Positions 1 through 5,000 of a stretch of DNA of 5,000 bases are shown piece after piece. This DNA is from Gammaproteobacteria bacterium (GTDB lineage: Bacteria; Pseudomonadota; Gammaproteobacteria; Ga0077536): contig DAOWDI010000176.1 of the NCBI GenBank assembly GCA_030639105.1, forward strand, positions 1 through 5,000. Direction: 5' to 3'. The position numbers and the translations under genes are program-made. Below the pieces are notes generated by a model. That model saw only the letters and a list, made by a program, of their open reading frames with translations, was not told the origin of the DNA and searched no databases. Within the stretch, counting starts at the first letter, position 1. Every line of letters starts with the position of its first letter.

Positions 1-1
1 A

Positions 2-169
2 GATGAAAGTCGTATTCGCAGAGGTAATGGCGCCCATAACATGGGGATCATTAGGCACATGGCCATAAACTTACTTAAAAAGGAAAAAACAAAGCGGAGC
101 ATTAAGGGCAAGCGCCTACGATCGGCTCTGGATGATGCCTTTAGAACTAAGGTCTTGTGTTCGATATAG
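2..169 (+). CDS. ISAs1-family transposase, C-terminal end (5' part outside window)
   Basis: This open frame enters from the left edge and ends at a TAG at 167-169, leaving 55 codons with no start in the window. The visible protein begins DESRIRRGNGAHNMGIIRHM and continues with AINLLKKEK, KRSIKGKRLRSALDD and a final TKVLCSI. Known for the family: ISAs1-type DDE transposases (related to the E. coli H-repeat proteins) end with an 'SRIR+G.a..nm..lRh.alNLLk.eK' segment followed by 'siK.KRl.a..d..fl..vL', and this fragment matches that order throughout. The catalytic core lies off the window, so whether the element is intact cannot be judged. The stop is about 19 bp inside a likely terminal inverted repeat, as expected for a complete right end. 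Confidence is high for the family and none is offered for activity. Confidence 0.87.
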   Translation, partial: DESRIRRGNGAHNMGIIRHMAINLLKKEKTKRSIKGKRLRSALDDAFRTKVLCSI

Positions 170-188
170 TTTTAATGATTTTGCCCTG
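169..188. repeat. Probable right terminal inverted repeat of the ISAs1-type element
   Basis: Read inward on the minus strand from 188, the sequence begins CAGGGCAAAATCATTAAAAC. A CAGGG start is typical of ISAs1-family ends as I recall them, and the position just past the transposase stop fits. The next 8 bases (189-196, GCTAGGAG) would be the target duplication if the family's usual 8-bp duplication applies. The matching left end is outside the window, so this remains inference. Confidence 0.5.
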
Positions 189-194
189 GCTAGG

Positions 195-217
195 AGCCCT
201 ATTGGAACAAAGGGACT
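195..217 (-). terminator. Hairpin abutting the glutamate dehydrogenase stop; possible terminator
   Basis: An imperfect hairpin sits immediately after the dehydrogenase stop codon. AGCCCT (195-200) pairs with AGGG plus CT (211-217, A215 bulged). TTG (202-204) pairs with CAA (208-210) around a GAA loop, and A201 is bulged. In the minus transcript it is followed by CCTAGCCAGGGC, so there is no U-tract and intrinsic termination would be weak. It lies between the gene and the insertion-sequence end. Confidence 0.3.
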
Positions 218-1516
218 TCAGGGCCAGATCCCCCGCTGCAGCGTGACTTTTGCCACCCGTTCGATCGCTACGGTCAGCGCCGCCAGGCGCAGGTCGATAG
301 CGCTTTGCTCCTCGCTCGGCACGGATTGCTGAAGCGCTTGAAATTTGTCGAACACCGTATCGACCGCATTCGTCATTCTTTCCGCCAATCGCCGATTAAT
401 CGCTTCGAGCGTCCATTGGTCATGGCTCAAATTCTGTACCCATTCGAAGTAACTTACGGTCACGCCGCCGGCATTCGCAATGATATCGGGTAACACCGCA
501 ATGTTGTTCGCACGGAGTACCTCGTCCGCCTGCGGCGTAATGGGACCGTTCGCCGCCTCGACAATCATCTTGGTGTTAACGACATCCACGTTATCGACCC
601 GGATCACCGATCCGATTGCCGCCGGAACGAGAATATCGCACTCGATCCCGATCAGATCGTCATTTGTGACCGTTCCGGTACCGGGTGTACCAACGACACT
701 GCCATACTTACGCTTGTGTGCCGCAACCGCCGCCAGATCGATGCCGCCCTCGGCGCATACGCCGCCGCCGGAATCGCTGAGGGCAATAACCTTTGCCCCA
801 GATTTGGTCAGCAACCGGGCGAGGACCGAGCCGACCTTACCAAATCCCTGAATGACGACCCGTGCGCCCGCCAGTGCGCTTAGCCCGGGGATCCCCCCGC
901 GTTCGATGAACCGTTCCATCGCTTTGAGGCAACCGCGTGCCGTTGCGCCGCGCCGTCCGAGGGAACCGCCGAGTTCCACTGGTTTGCCGGTCACGGCAGC
1001 ACGATTGCTCTCGCCGGGATGCAACATGTCATAGGTATCGAAGACCCACGCCATCGTATGCTCGTCGGTATAGAGATCCGGCGCCGGAATGTCCGTATGC
1101 GGACCGATATTGTCGCCTAACTCCGAGATGAAACGCCGGGTGACACGACGCAGTTCTTCCTCGCTGAGTTTCTTCGGATCACAGCGGACACCGCCTTTGG
1201 CGCCACCGAACGGGACATCGACGATCGCGCATTTCCAGGTCATGAGTGCCGCGAGCGATACGACTTCCGCGCCGGTGACTTCTGGATGAAACCGTATCCC
1301 ACCTTTGCCGGGTCCGAGGACACGACTATGCAATACGCGATAACCGTGGAACATCTCCACCGATCCGTCGTCCATCATTACCGGGAAACAGACGGTTATA
1401 CTTCGCGCGGGAACCTTGAAGAATTCCACGAGACCCTGCTTCAATCCGGGAACATAGGCCGCGGCCTCGTCGAAGCGGTCGTGGGCGAACTGGAGCAGGT
1501 TGATCTCTTCGGTCAT
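218..1516 (-). CDS. gdhA: Glutamate dehydrogenase (hexameric Glu/Leu/Phe/Val dehydrogenase family)
   Basis: A cytoplasmic enzyme that reversibly deaminates L-glutamate to 2-oxoglutarate and ammonia with NAD(P). The 432 residues match the usual 410-450 of hexameric enzymes. Visible in order: the N-terminal dimerisation/catalytic domain (about 30-170) with KGGIRFHP (K71), TWKCA (K95), VPFGGAKGGV (101-110, K107) and TDIPAPD (141-147, D147). K71, K95, K107 and D147 keep the same spacing as K89, K113, K125 and D165 of the clostridial enzyme. The Rossmann domain follows with QGFGKVG (223-229) and ALSDSGGG, then ANGPITP (322-328) and PDIIANAGGVTVSYFEW (S355 likely contacts the substrate carboxylate). 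The sequence resembles Thermotoga/RocG-type enzymes rather than E. coli GdhA. NAD or NADP preference cannot be read safely. The first ATG is used although the ribosome site is weak (CGGAT about 10 bases upstream). No active-site residue appears to be missing. It is transcribed divergently from the aldolase gene. Confidence 0.95.
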   Translation of the reverse strand: MTEEINLLQFAHDRFDEAAAYVPGLKQGLVEFFKVPARSITVCFPVMMDDGSVEMFHGYRVLHSRVLGPGKGGIRFHPEVTGAEVVSLAALMTWKCAIVDVPFGGAKGGVRCDPKKLSEEELRRVTRRFISELGDNIGPHTDIPAPDLYTDEHTMAWVFDTYDMLHPGESNRAAVTGKPVELGGSLGRRGATARGCLKAMERFIERGGIPGLSALAGARVVIQGFGKVGSVLARLLTKSGAKVIALSDSGGGVCAEGGIDLAAVAAHKRKYGSVVGTPGTGTVTNDDLIGIECDILVPAAIGSVIRVDNVDVVNTKMIVEAANGPITPQADEVLRANNIAVLPDIIANAGGVTVSYFEWVQNLSHDQWTLEAINRRLAERMTNAVDTVFDKFQALQQSVPSEEQSAIDLRLAALTVAIERVAKVTLQRGIWP

Positions 1517-1757
1517 GGGCTATTGATCCGTGGTTTCGGTATCCATGGTCGGTATCTTTGCTTTTTGTCTGTAGCGGCGACTAACAGCCTGCGCGATAGT
1601 TATACCTGATTTCAAGGCGCCAGTTATTCACGCCGATCATCAGCCAGGAGATTTTCCCATCCGGCGCCGCACTGATGCCGACGACGACACGACTCGTTTT
1701 AAGACATTAGCCCTTCTATACTAACAACACCAATCTTGACGATCCCGGGGAACAATT
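1517..1757. promoter_or_regulatory. Divergent intergenic region between glutamate dehydrogenase and aldolase
   Basis: These 241 bases hold the 5' regions of two divergent genes. On the minus strand, TATAAC (1599-1604) is a possible -10 for the dehydrogenase, without a convincing -35 at 16-18 bp, and would give a leader of roughly 75-80 bases. TCGGTATC occurs twice in direct orientation (1536-1543 and 1549-1556), 13 bp apart, within that leader. The aldolase -10 candidate is listed separately. No riboswitch, tRNA or known operator is recognised. Confidence 0.45.
1717..1722 (+). promoter_or_regulatory. Candidate -10 element of the aldolase promoter
   Basis: TATACT matches the sigma-70 -10 consensus at five of six positions and lies 35 bp before the GTG start, giving a leader of about 28 bases. 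The hexamers 16-18 bp upstream (within CTCGTTTT, 1693-1700) are poor -35 matches, so an activator or another sigma factor may be involved, or the call may be wrong. Confidence 0.38.
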
Positions 1758-2651
1758 GTGAGTAAATTCGAACAGCAGCTAGCGAAGATCAAAACCGGCA
1801 ACGGGTTTATTGCGGCATTGGACCAAAGCGGGGGGAGCACGCCCAAGGCGCTGGGGCTGTACGGCGTAACGGAAGAAGTGTGGTCCAACGACGAGGAAAT
1901 GTTTACTGTCGTTCACCAGATGCGGACACGCATCGTTACAAGTCCCAGTTTCAGCGGCGATCGGATCCTCGGTGCCATCTTGTTCGAAAATACGATGGAC
2001 CGGGAAATCGAAGGAAAACCTACCGCGGACTACCTCTGGGACATCAAAAATGTCGTCCCGTTTCTGAAGGTCGACAAAGGGCTCATCGATGAAAACGACG
2101 GCGTCCAGATGATGAAACCGATACCGGGACTCGACCAATTGCTACAAAAAGCAAAATCGAAGAACATCTTCGGTACAAAGATGCGCTCGGTGATCAAGCA
2201 AGCAAGTCCAAGCGGGGTCGGGGCGATCGTGGTGCAGCAGTTCGAACTCGGCCGTCAAATTATCGGCGCCGGCCTGGTGCCGATCATCGAGCCGGAGATC
2301 GACATTCACTGTCCGCAAAAAGCCCAAGCCGAAGAATTGCTGAGAACAGCAATAACGCAGGAGTTAAACCGCTTGAGCGCCACTGAAGCCGTGATGCTGA
2401 AACTCACGCTACCGGAGAAAGACAATTATTACGCCGACTTCGTGAGGCACGCAAAGATCGTCAAAGTCGTCGCGCTTTCCGGCGGCTACTCTCGCGAGGA
2501 AGCCAACGGGCTACTCAGCAGAAATAACGGCGTGGTCGCGAGCTTTTCGCGTGCGCTTGTCGAAGGGCTTAACGCACAGCAGTCCGACGGTGCATTCGAT
2601 AAGATGCTGGGTGCTTCTATCGACAGCATTTGCCAGGCTTCCAGCACCTAG
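1758..2651 (+). CDS. fda: Fructose-bisphosphate aldolase, class I
   Basis: A cytoplasmic Schiff-base aldolase that reversibly cleaves fructose 1,6-bisphosphate into dihydroxyacetone phosphate and glyceraldehyde 3-phosphate. The 297 residues match the staphylococcal-type class I enzymes (about 296) almost motif for motif: ALDQSGGSTPK (20-30), MRTRIVTSPSF (55-65), GAILFENTMDRE (72-83), FLKVDKG (102-108), FGTKMRS (138-144), PIIEPE (175-180), MLKLTLP (213-219) with K215 the likely Schiff-base lysine, LSGGYSR (240-246) and SFSRAL (262-267), whose arginine should contact phosphate. No metal-binding class II motif is seen. Translation starts at GTG, supported by a GGGGA ribosome site ending 6 bases upstream and by the family-typical start MSKFEQQLAKIKTGNGF. 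It may act in glycolysis, gluconeogenesis or a carbon-fixation cycle; the window does not say which. Nothing looks truncated. Confidence 0.95.
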   Translation: MSKFEQQLAKIKTGNGFIAALDQSGGSTPKALGLYGVTEEVWSNDEEMFTVVHQMRTRIVTSPSFSGDRILGAILFENTMDREIEGKPTADYLWDIKNVVPFLKVDKGLIDENDGVQMMKPIPGLDQLLQKAKSKNIFGTKMRSVIKQASPSGVGAIVVQQFELGRQIIGAGLVPIIEPEIDIHCPQKAQAEELLRTAITQELNRLSATEAVMLKLTLPEKDNYYADFVRHAKIVKVVALSGGYSREEANGLLSRNNGVVASFSRALVEGLNAQQSDGAFDKMLGASIDSICQASST

Positions 2652-2697
2652 GAGCCTGTCGGTCTCCTGCCCGCCACCGCGCCTCGTTAATAGGCGC
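2650..2697 (+). terminator. Two hairpins after the aldolase; possible termination region
   Basis: The first hairpin overlaps the stop codon: AGGAG (2650-2654) pairs with CTCCT (2664-2668), and the stem can extend inward CC/GG with one bulged T. The second is a perfect 6-bp stem, GCGCCT (2679-2684) with AGGCGC (2692-2697), around a 7-base loop. Neither is followed by a U-tract, so intrinsic termination is uncertain. They may instead stabilise the mRNA end. Confidence 0.3.
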
Positions 2698-2983
2698 CTG
2701 GAACCACGATTGGCTCGACGCTAAGCGGTAGTCGCGGATCATTCCAGTTGCGCCGAGGTGTCCACGGCAACCCCATGGTACGGCTGCGGATGTATAGGGA
2801 CGACCGTCGCGCGGGGATGGCCAACCTTGGCTCAACAACCGTGGAGTTTTGAGTAAACGGCTTCAACGCTTCCTTATACTCCGATGGTGTACTCCTAAAG
2901 ACCCAAAACCCATGCATTCAAGCAATCGTGTCTGGCCACTGGGCGCCCGGTAGAACGGTGCGTCCGGCCGCGAAGAGCACCAC
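2698..2983. other. Intergenic region upstream of the flippase-like gene
   Basis: About 290 bases without a supported gene. A TATACT hexamer (2875-2880) is the best -10 candidate for the downstream gene. The TTGAGT at 2849-2854 lies 20 bp away, too far for a standard -35. A 12-base near-palindrome GCCAACCTTGGC sits at 2820-2831. A 76-codon minus-strand open frame spans 2687-2917 but lacks a ribosome site and a recognised family, so it is not called as a gene. Confidence 0.4.
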
Positions 2984-3994
2984 GTGAAATTTGCAAAGCT
3001 GTTGTTTTTGTTAATGGGCCTGGCCTTGCTCTTGATCGTCGTGCGCGAAGCAGACATCACGGAGATCTGGCGCGAGATCCGCAATGTCGGTTGGACCGGC
3101 ATGGCGGTTGTATTGGGTATTTTCTTCCTGTCATTCTGGACCGATACCGGAAGCTGGTACGTCACCATTACGCATCTGCCCGTTAGTTGGATATGGGCCT
3201 GGCGGCTGTACGGCGTCCGCATGGTTGGAGAGGCCTACAACAACATTACACCGATGGCATCGATCGGGGGCGAACCGGTCAAGGCCTGGTTGCTCAAGAC
3301 CAATTATCAAATCCGCTTCCGCGACGCCGGTACATCACTGGTCCTCGCCAAGACGGCGATCGTGACGAGCCTCGCTGCCTACGTATCGATTGGGTTCGTG
3401 CTGCTCATCAACAACGATAAACTCGGGTCGCAATACCATATCGCCGCAGCCATAGGTCTCAGCGCACTCATACTCTTTTCCGTTGCGTTTTTCCTCATGC
3501 AGCGTCTCAAACTATCGACCTTCGTGGCGACTAAGCTCGGAAATTCACGGTTTGGCCGGCGGCTGTCCGGTCTCATTGCGATCGCCGAAGATGTAGATGG
3601 CCAGTTTCGACGGTTCTATTCGGAGCACTACTACCGGTTCGCCGGCTCGCTCGCATTTGCTTTTTCGAGCTGGTTGTTGGGTATGATCGAACTCTACATC
3701 GTGATGCGGCTGCTTGGATATCCGATCACCTGGGCTGAAGCGTGGATCATAGAGGCGCTCGTACAGACCGTCCGTACGGGCGCGTTCTTCATCCCGTCCG
3801 GTATCGGCGCGCAGGAAGGCACGTTTCAGATCGTCTGCGCCGCCATTACCGGCAACCCGTCGGTCGGTCTCGCATTTGCACTCATCCGCCGCGGCCGTGA
3901 ACTGGTCTGGATCGCCATTGGTCTGGTGCTGGCGGCCGGTTATTCGGTGCGCTTGAAAGATGTACCGATGGACAGCCTTGAGGGTGACAGCTAG
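2984..3994 (+). CDS. Polytopic membrane protein, flippase-like (UPF0104 / LPG-synthase TM superfamily)
   Basis: A 336-residue inner-membrane protein. Hydrophobic segments are visible at about 4-20, 37-53, 125-142, 152-172, 217-241, 266-286 and 305-320, with further weaker ones. Two motifs typical of the UPF0104/PF03706 superfamily are present: NNITPMASIGGEPVKAWLL (86-104) and FFIPSGIGAQEGTF (268-281), followed by RRGRELVW (302-309). Known for the superfamily: members include the membrane half of lysylphosphatidylglycerol synthase (MprF) and the hopanoid-associated protein HpnL, and several are thought to move lipids or lipid-linked molecules across the membrane. There is no soluble aminoacyl-transferase domain, so it is not a full MprF. 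The HpnL-like second motif is suggestive, but no hopanoid genes lie nearby, so the substrate is unknown. The GTG start has a GAAGAG ribosome site 6 bases upstream and begins directly at the first membrane segment. Confidence 0.82.
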   Translation: MKFAKLLFLLMGLALLLIVVREADITEIWREIRNVGWTGMAVVLGIFFLSFWTDTGSWYVTITHLPVSWIWAWRLYGVRMVGEAYNNITPMASIGGEPVKAWLLKTNYQIRFRDAGTSLVLAKTAIVTSLAAYVSIGFVLLINNDKLGSQYHIAAAIGLSALILFSVAFFLMQRLKLSTFVATKLGNSRFGRRLSGLIAIAEDVDGQFRRFYSEHYYRFAGSLAFAFSSWLLGMIELYIVMRLLGYPITWAEAWIIEALVQTVRTGAFFIPSGIGAQEGTFQIVCAAITGNPSVGLAFALIRRGRELVWIAIGLVLAAGYSVRLKDVPMDSLEGDS

Positions 3995-4070
3995 GGCTGA
4001 ATACTTGAGACAGGCAATCTTACCTGCGCGCGACCGCACGCAAGCCGACACGCCAATTCAGACGCTCGAC

Positions 4071-4089
4071 GAAATCGCGTTGCGAATTC
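4071..4089. terminator. Hairpin between convergent genes; possible bidirectional terminator
   Basis: GAAATCGC (4071-4078) and GCGAATTC (4082-4089) form an 8-bp stem with one A-A mismatch around a GTT loop. It sits directly after the zinc-ribbon stop codon and 77 bp after the flippase-like stop, in the 96-bp gap between the two convergent genes. Neither strand shows a clear U-tract. Confidence 0.28.
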
Positions 4090-4090
4090 G

Positions 4091-4624
4091 TCAGCCGACC
4101 TCGTGTTCGCGCTCGTAGACCGTATGTTTGCATTTCGGGCAAGGCGGAATATGCCCGGTTTTGTAGAAATGGAGTACTTGATGGCAGCTTTTACAATGCA
4201 GCGTCCCCGGACTGACAATTTCACCGGTTTTCCAGCCGACCGATTCCGCCCGAACGGCGAATTCGTCGAGAACTTCGCGCGTGTGATCCACCATCGCGCC
4301 AAACACCTTCGCTACACGCTGTTCGATCAGCTGACTGTCAAATCGCAGCCAATCCGATAATTCCCGTCGGTTTTTTTCCATATAACCGGCGGCGTGCTCA
4401 AGATCGCGGTGGACATAGCCGATCACTTTATCCGCCTCCTCCCGGGTAAGCTCACCCAGATCCACCATCTTGTCGCGCGCATCCTCCAGCAGATGCTGGA
4501 TGTTCGGGATGGTATCGTTGCGTGTATGCTCCAGCGCGGAGGTGGCATGCTCCATCATTTTGTCATACGCCTTCACCAGGCGTTCCTGCAACTCGTGCTG
4601 CTTGTCGTTTTTCTCTGCCTGCAT
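4091..4624 (-). CDS. Zinc-ribbon protein of the YbeL/DUF1451 family
   Basis: A 177-residue, probably cytoplasmic protein of unknown function. Residues 1-130 are charged and helical, rich in Glu, Lys, Arg and His, with likely coiled-coil character and the family-like segment MVDLGELTREEADKVIGYV (53-71) followed by HRDLEHAA. The C-terminus is a zinc ribbon with two CxxC knuckles: C144-KS-C147 and C162-PK-C165, preceded by GEIVSPGTLHC. This order and the 'GEl(T)r.E.d' plus 'G.l.C..C' pattern match E. coli YbeL (about 160 residues). The ATG is supported by AAGGG with 7 bases of spacing. It converges on the flippase-like gene with a 96-bp gap, and its upstream region carries inverted repeats. No molecular role is established for the family as far as I know, and nothing here adds one. 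Confidence 0.85.
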   Translation of the reverse strand: MQAEKNDKQHELQERLVKAYDKMMEHATSALEHTRNDTIPNIQHLLEDARDKMVDLGELTREEADKVIGYVHRDLEHAAGYMEKNRRELSDWLRFDSQLIEQRVAKVFGAMVDHTREVLDEFAVRAESVGWKTGEIVSPGTLHCKSCHQVLHFYKTGHIPPCPKCKHTVYEREHEVG

Positions 4625-4673
4625 GATATTGCCCTTTGCGAGATAATCGATTAATCAAACTAACCGGGAACCT

Positions 4674-4702
4674 ACTATGCACGGGTTTAATACTAAACCC
4701 AA
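4674..4702 (-). promoter_or_regulatory. Weak candidate promoter of the zinc-ribbon gene, overlapping an inverted repeat
   Basis: On the minus strand TTGGGT (4697-4702) and CATAGT (4674-4679) are separated by 17 bp, the right spacing for sigma-70 but with only 3/6 and 4/6 consensus matches. The spacer and -35 are covered by a perfect inverted repeat (4683-4700), so a repressor could act there. This is inference only. Confidence 0.2.
4683..4700. repeat. Perfect 7-bp inverted repeat upstream of the zinc-ribbon gene
   Basis: GGGTTTA (4683-4689) and TAAACCC (4694-4700) flank a 4-base ATAC spacer. A smaller repeat, ATAC-GTT-GTAT (4702-4712), follows at once. No U-tract follows in either direction, so an operator or an mRNA leader hairpin is more likely than a terminator. 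Confidence 0.55.
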
Positions 4703-4774
4703 TACGTTGTATAGCACCCTGACCTGGATCATATTCAGATCGAAAAAGATACAGTCGGATCAGCACATTTTTGT

Positions 4775-4818
4775 CTTGAAAGAGGAACTGAACTACCCTC
4801 GCCTATAAGGCGATGGGT
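4775..4818 (-). mobile_element. Probable right end of the IS200/IS605-type element
   Basis: Downstream of the transposase stop, ACCC-TCGCCT (4795-4804) pairs with AGGCGA-GGGT (4808-4813 and 4815-4818) around an ATA loop, leaving T4814 unpaired: a 10-bp stem with one bulged base. Known for the family: subterminal imperfect hairpins with an extrahelical base are the TnpA binding sites, and IS608 is cut at TCAA on its right side. Here the transposase-sense strand reads TTTCAAG (plus 4775-4781) about 13 bases beyond the hairpin. The boundary is therefore likely near 4775, but the left end is outside the window and the exact cut is inferred. Confidence 0.55.
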
Positions 4819-4827
4819 TCACTCTGG

Positions 4828-4844
4828 GTCGATTTAAAATCGAC
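4828..4844. repeat. 17-base near-perfect palindrome overlapping the TnpA stop
   Basis: GTCGATTT (4828-4835) and AAATCGAC (4837-4844) are exact inverted repeats around a single central base. The palindrome includes the TAA stop of the transposase. It could end or limit transcription, or simply be part of the element's 3' region. Confidence 0.6.
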
Positions 4845-5000
4845 TGTCGTCATGTACCGGCTCGCCCTCCTGCTCTTCGATATAGGCCTGTATCATCTCG
4901 CCGGTCAGGTTGCCGCTGCTCACCGCTAGATATCCTCGAGCCCAGAAATGCCGACCCCAAAATTGACGCCTCAAATGGGTATACTCCTTTAACATCATTC
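4834..5000 (-). CDS. IS200/IS605-family transposase TnpA, C-terminal end (5' part outside window)
   Basis: The frame enters from the right edge and ends at a TAA at 4834-4836, leaving the last 54-55 codons. The visible protein contains MLKEYTHLRRQFWGRHFWAR, then GYLAVSSGNLTGEMIQAYIE and EQEGEPVHDDSRF. Known for the family: Y1 HUH transposases of this group end with 'FWg.hfWarGYf..tsGnvtdemI..YIe.Q', where the tyrosine of the YxxxQ helix is the nucleophile that cuts single-stranded element ends. That tyrosine and the glutamine four residues later are present. The HUH histidines would be upstream, off the window, so completeness is unknown. ATG codons near the edge (4993-4998) are internal methionines, not the true start. 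Confidence 0.9.
   Translation of the reverse strand, partial: MMLKEYTHLRRQFWGRHFWARGYLAVSSGNLTGEMIQAYIEEQEGEPVHDDSRF

Larger units (their letters stand above)
4625..4774. other. Intergenic region between the zinc-ribbon gene and the IS200-type element
   Basis: About 150 bases. Apart from the inverted repeats and the weak promoter listed separately, nothing is recognised. The AAGGG ribosome site of the zinc-ribbon gene lies at its left edge (plus 4632-4636). Confidence 0.5.

Noticed and set aside
480..851. 123-codon plus-strand open frame inside the glutamate dehydrogenase gene
   Set aside because: It is a shadow of the coding strand, rich in Thr, Pro, Ser, Ala and Arg, with no motif.
1286..1609. 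107-codon plus-strand open frame over the start of the dehydrogenase gene
   Set aside because: Most of it is the complement of conserved dehydrogenase codons; the tail in the promoter region has no family signature.
1584..1706. A 41-codon minus-strand open frame with a protein-like stretch (WLMIGVNNWRLEIRYNYRAG) in the divergent promoter region
   Set aside because: It has no convincing start codon or ribosome site, stops on both sides and no recognised family, and it is short enough to be chance.
2617..2838. 73-codon minus-strand open frame overlapping the aldolase 3' end
   Set aside because: It overlaps the aldolase and the other minus-strand frame, with a composition typical of out-of-frame GC-rich DNA.
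2941..2948. GGGCGCCC palindrome upstream of the flippase-like gene
   Set aside because: It is too short and GC-rich to be distinguished from chance.
3545..4051. Long (168-codon) minus-strand open frame opposite the flippase-like gene
   Set aside because: It is antisense to a gene with clear family motifs and membrane segments. Its own translation is low in hydrophobic structure and has no recognisable domain.
4716..4737. CCTGACCTGGATCATATTCAG resembles the 3' half of a TPP riboswitch (CCTGATCTGGATAAT...)
   Set aside because: The conserved CTGAGA half and the closing stem are missing, and no plus-strand gene follows before the transposon end.

Overview
The window looks like ordinary chromosomal DNA of a proteobacterium. 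The best single clue is a YbeL/DUF1451-type zinc-ribbon protein, a family seen mostly in gammaproteobacteria. The four complete genes are intact and read as housekeeping or membrane functions. No genus can be named from the sequence alone. A different mobile element runs off each edge.

Layout, left to right. Positions 2-169 (+) are the last 55 codons of an ISAs1-family transposase with no start inside the window. A probable right terminal repeat of that element ends near 188. Only 29 bp later, at 218-1516 (-), comes a complete glutamate dehydrogenase. A 241-bp divergent promoter region (1517-1757) separates it from a complete class I fructose-bisphosphate aldolase (1758-2651, +, GTG start). 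A 332-bp gap (2652-2983) holds hairpins just after the aldolase and a -10-like hexamer. It precedes a polytopic membrane protein of the flippase-like UPF0104/LPG-synthase-TM superfamily (2984-3994, +, GTG start). Convergent to it is the zinc-ribbon protein (4091-4624, -). The right edge (4834-5000, -) is the C-terminus of an IS200/IS605-family TnpA with its nucleophilic tyrosine. It is followed by a bulged hairpin and a TCAAG tract that together look like the element's right end.

The genes do not form one operon: directions alternate -, +, +, - and the gaps are long. Glutamate dehydrogenase links the 2-oxoglutarate and glutamate pools (nitrogen and carbon), and the aldolase serves glycolysis, gluconeogenesis or the Calvin/RuMP cycles. 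Their divergent 5' ends could be co-controlled, but no recognisable operator proves it. The flippase-like protein and the zinc-ribbon protein have no assigned substrate here.

I see no CRISPR array, tRNA, rRNA, toxin-antitoxin pair, defence cassette or other clearly new system. The observations most worth a second look are the two mobile-element ends, both carried by partial coding regions that lack a start in the window or run off its edge, and the inverted repeats upstream of the zinc-ribbon gene.
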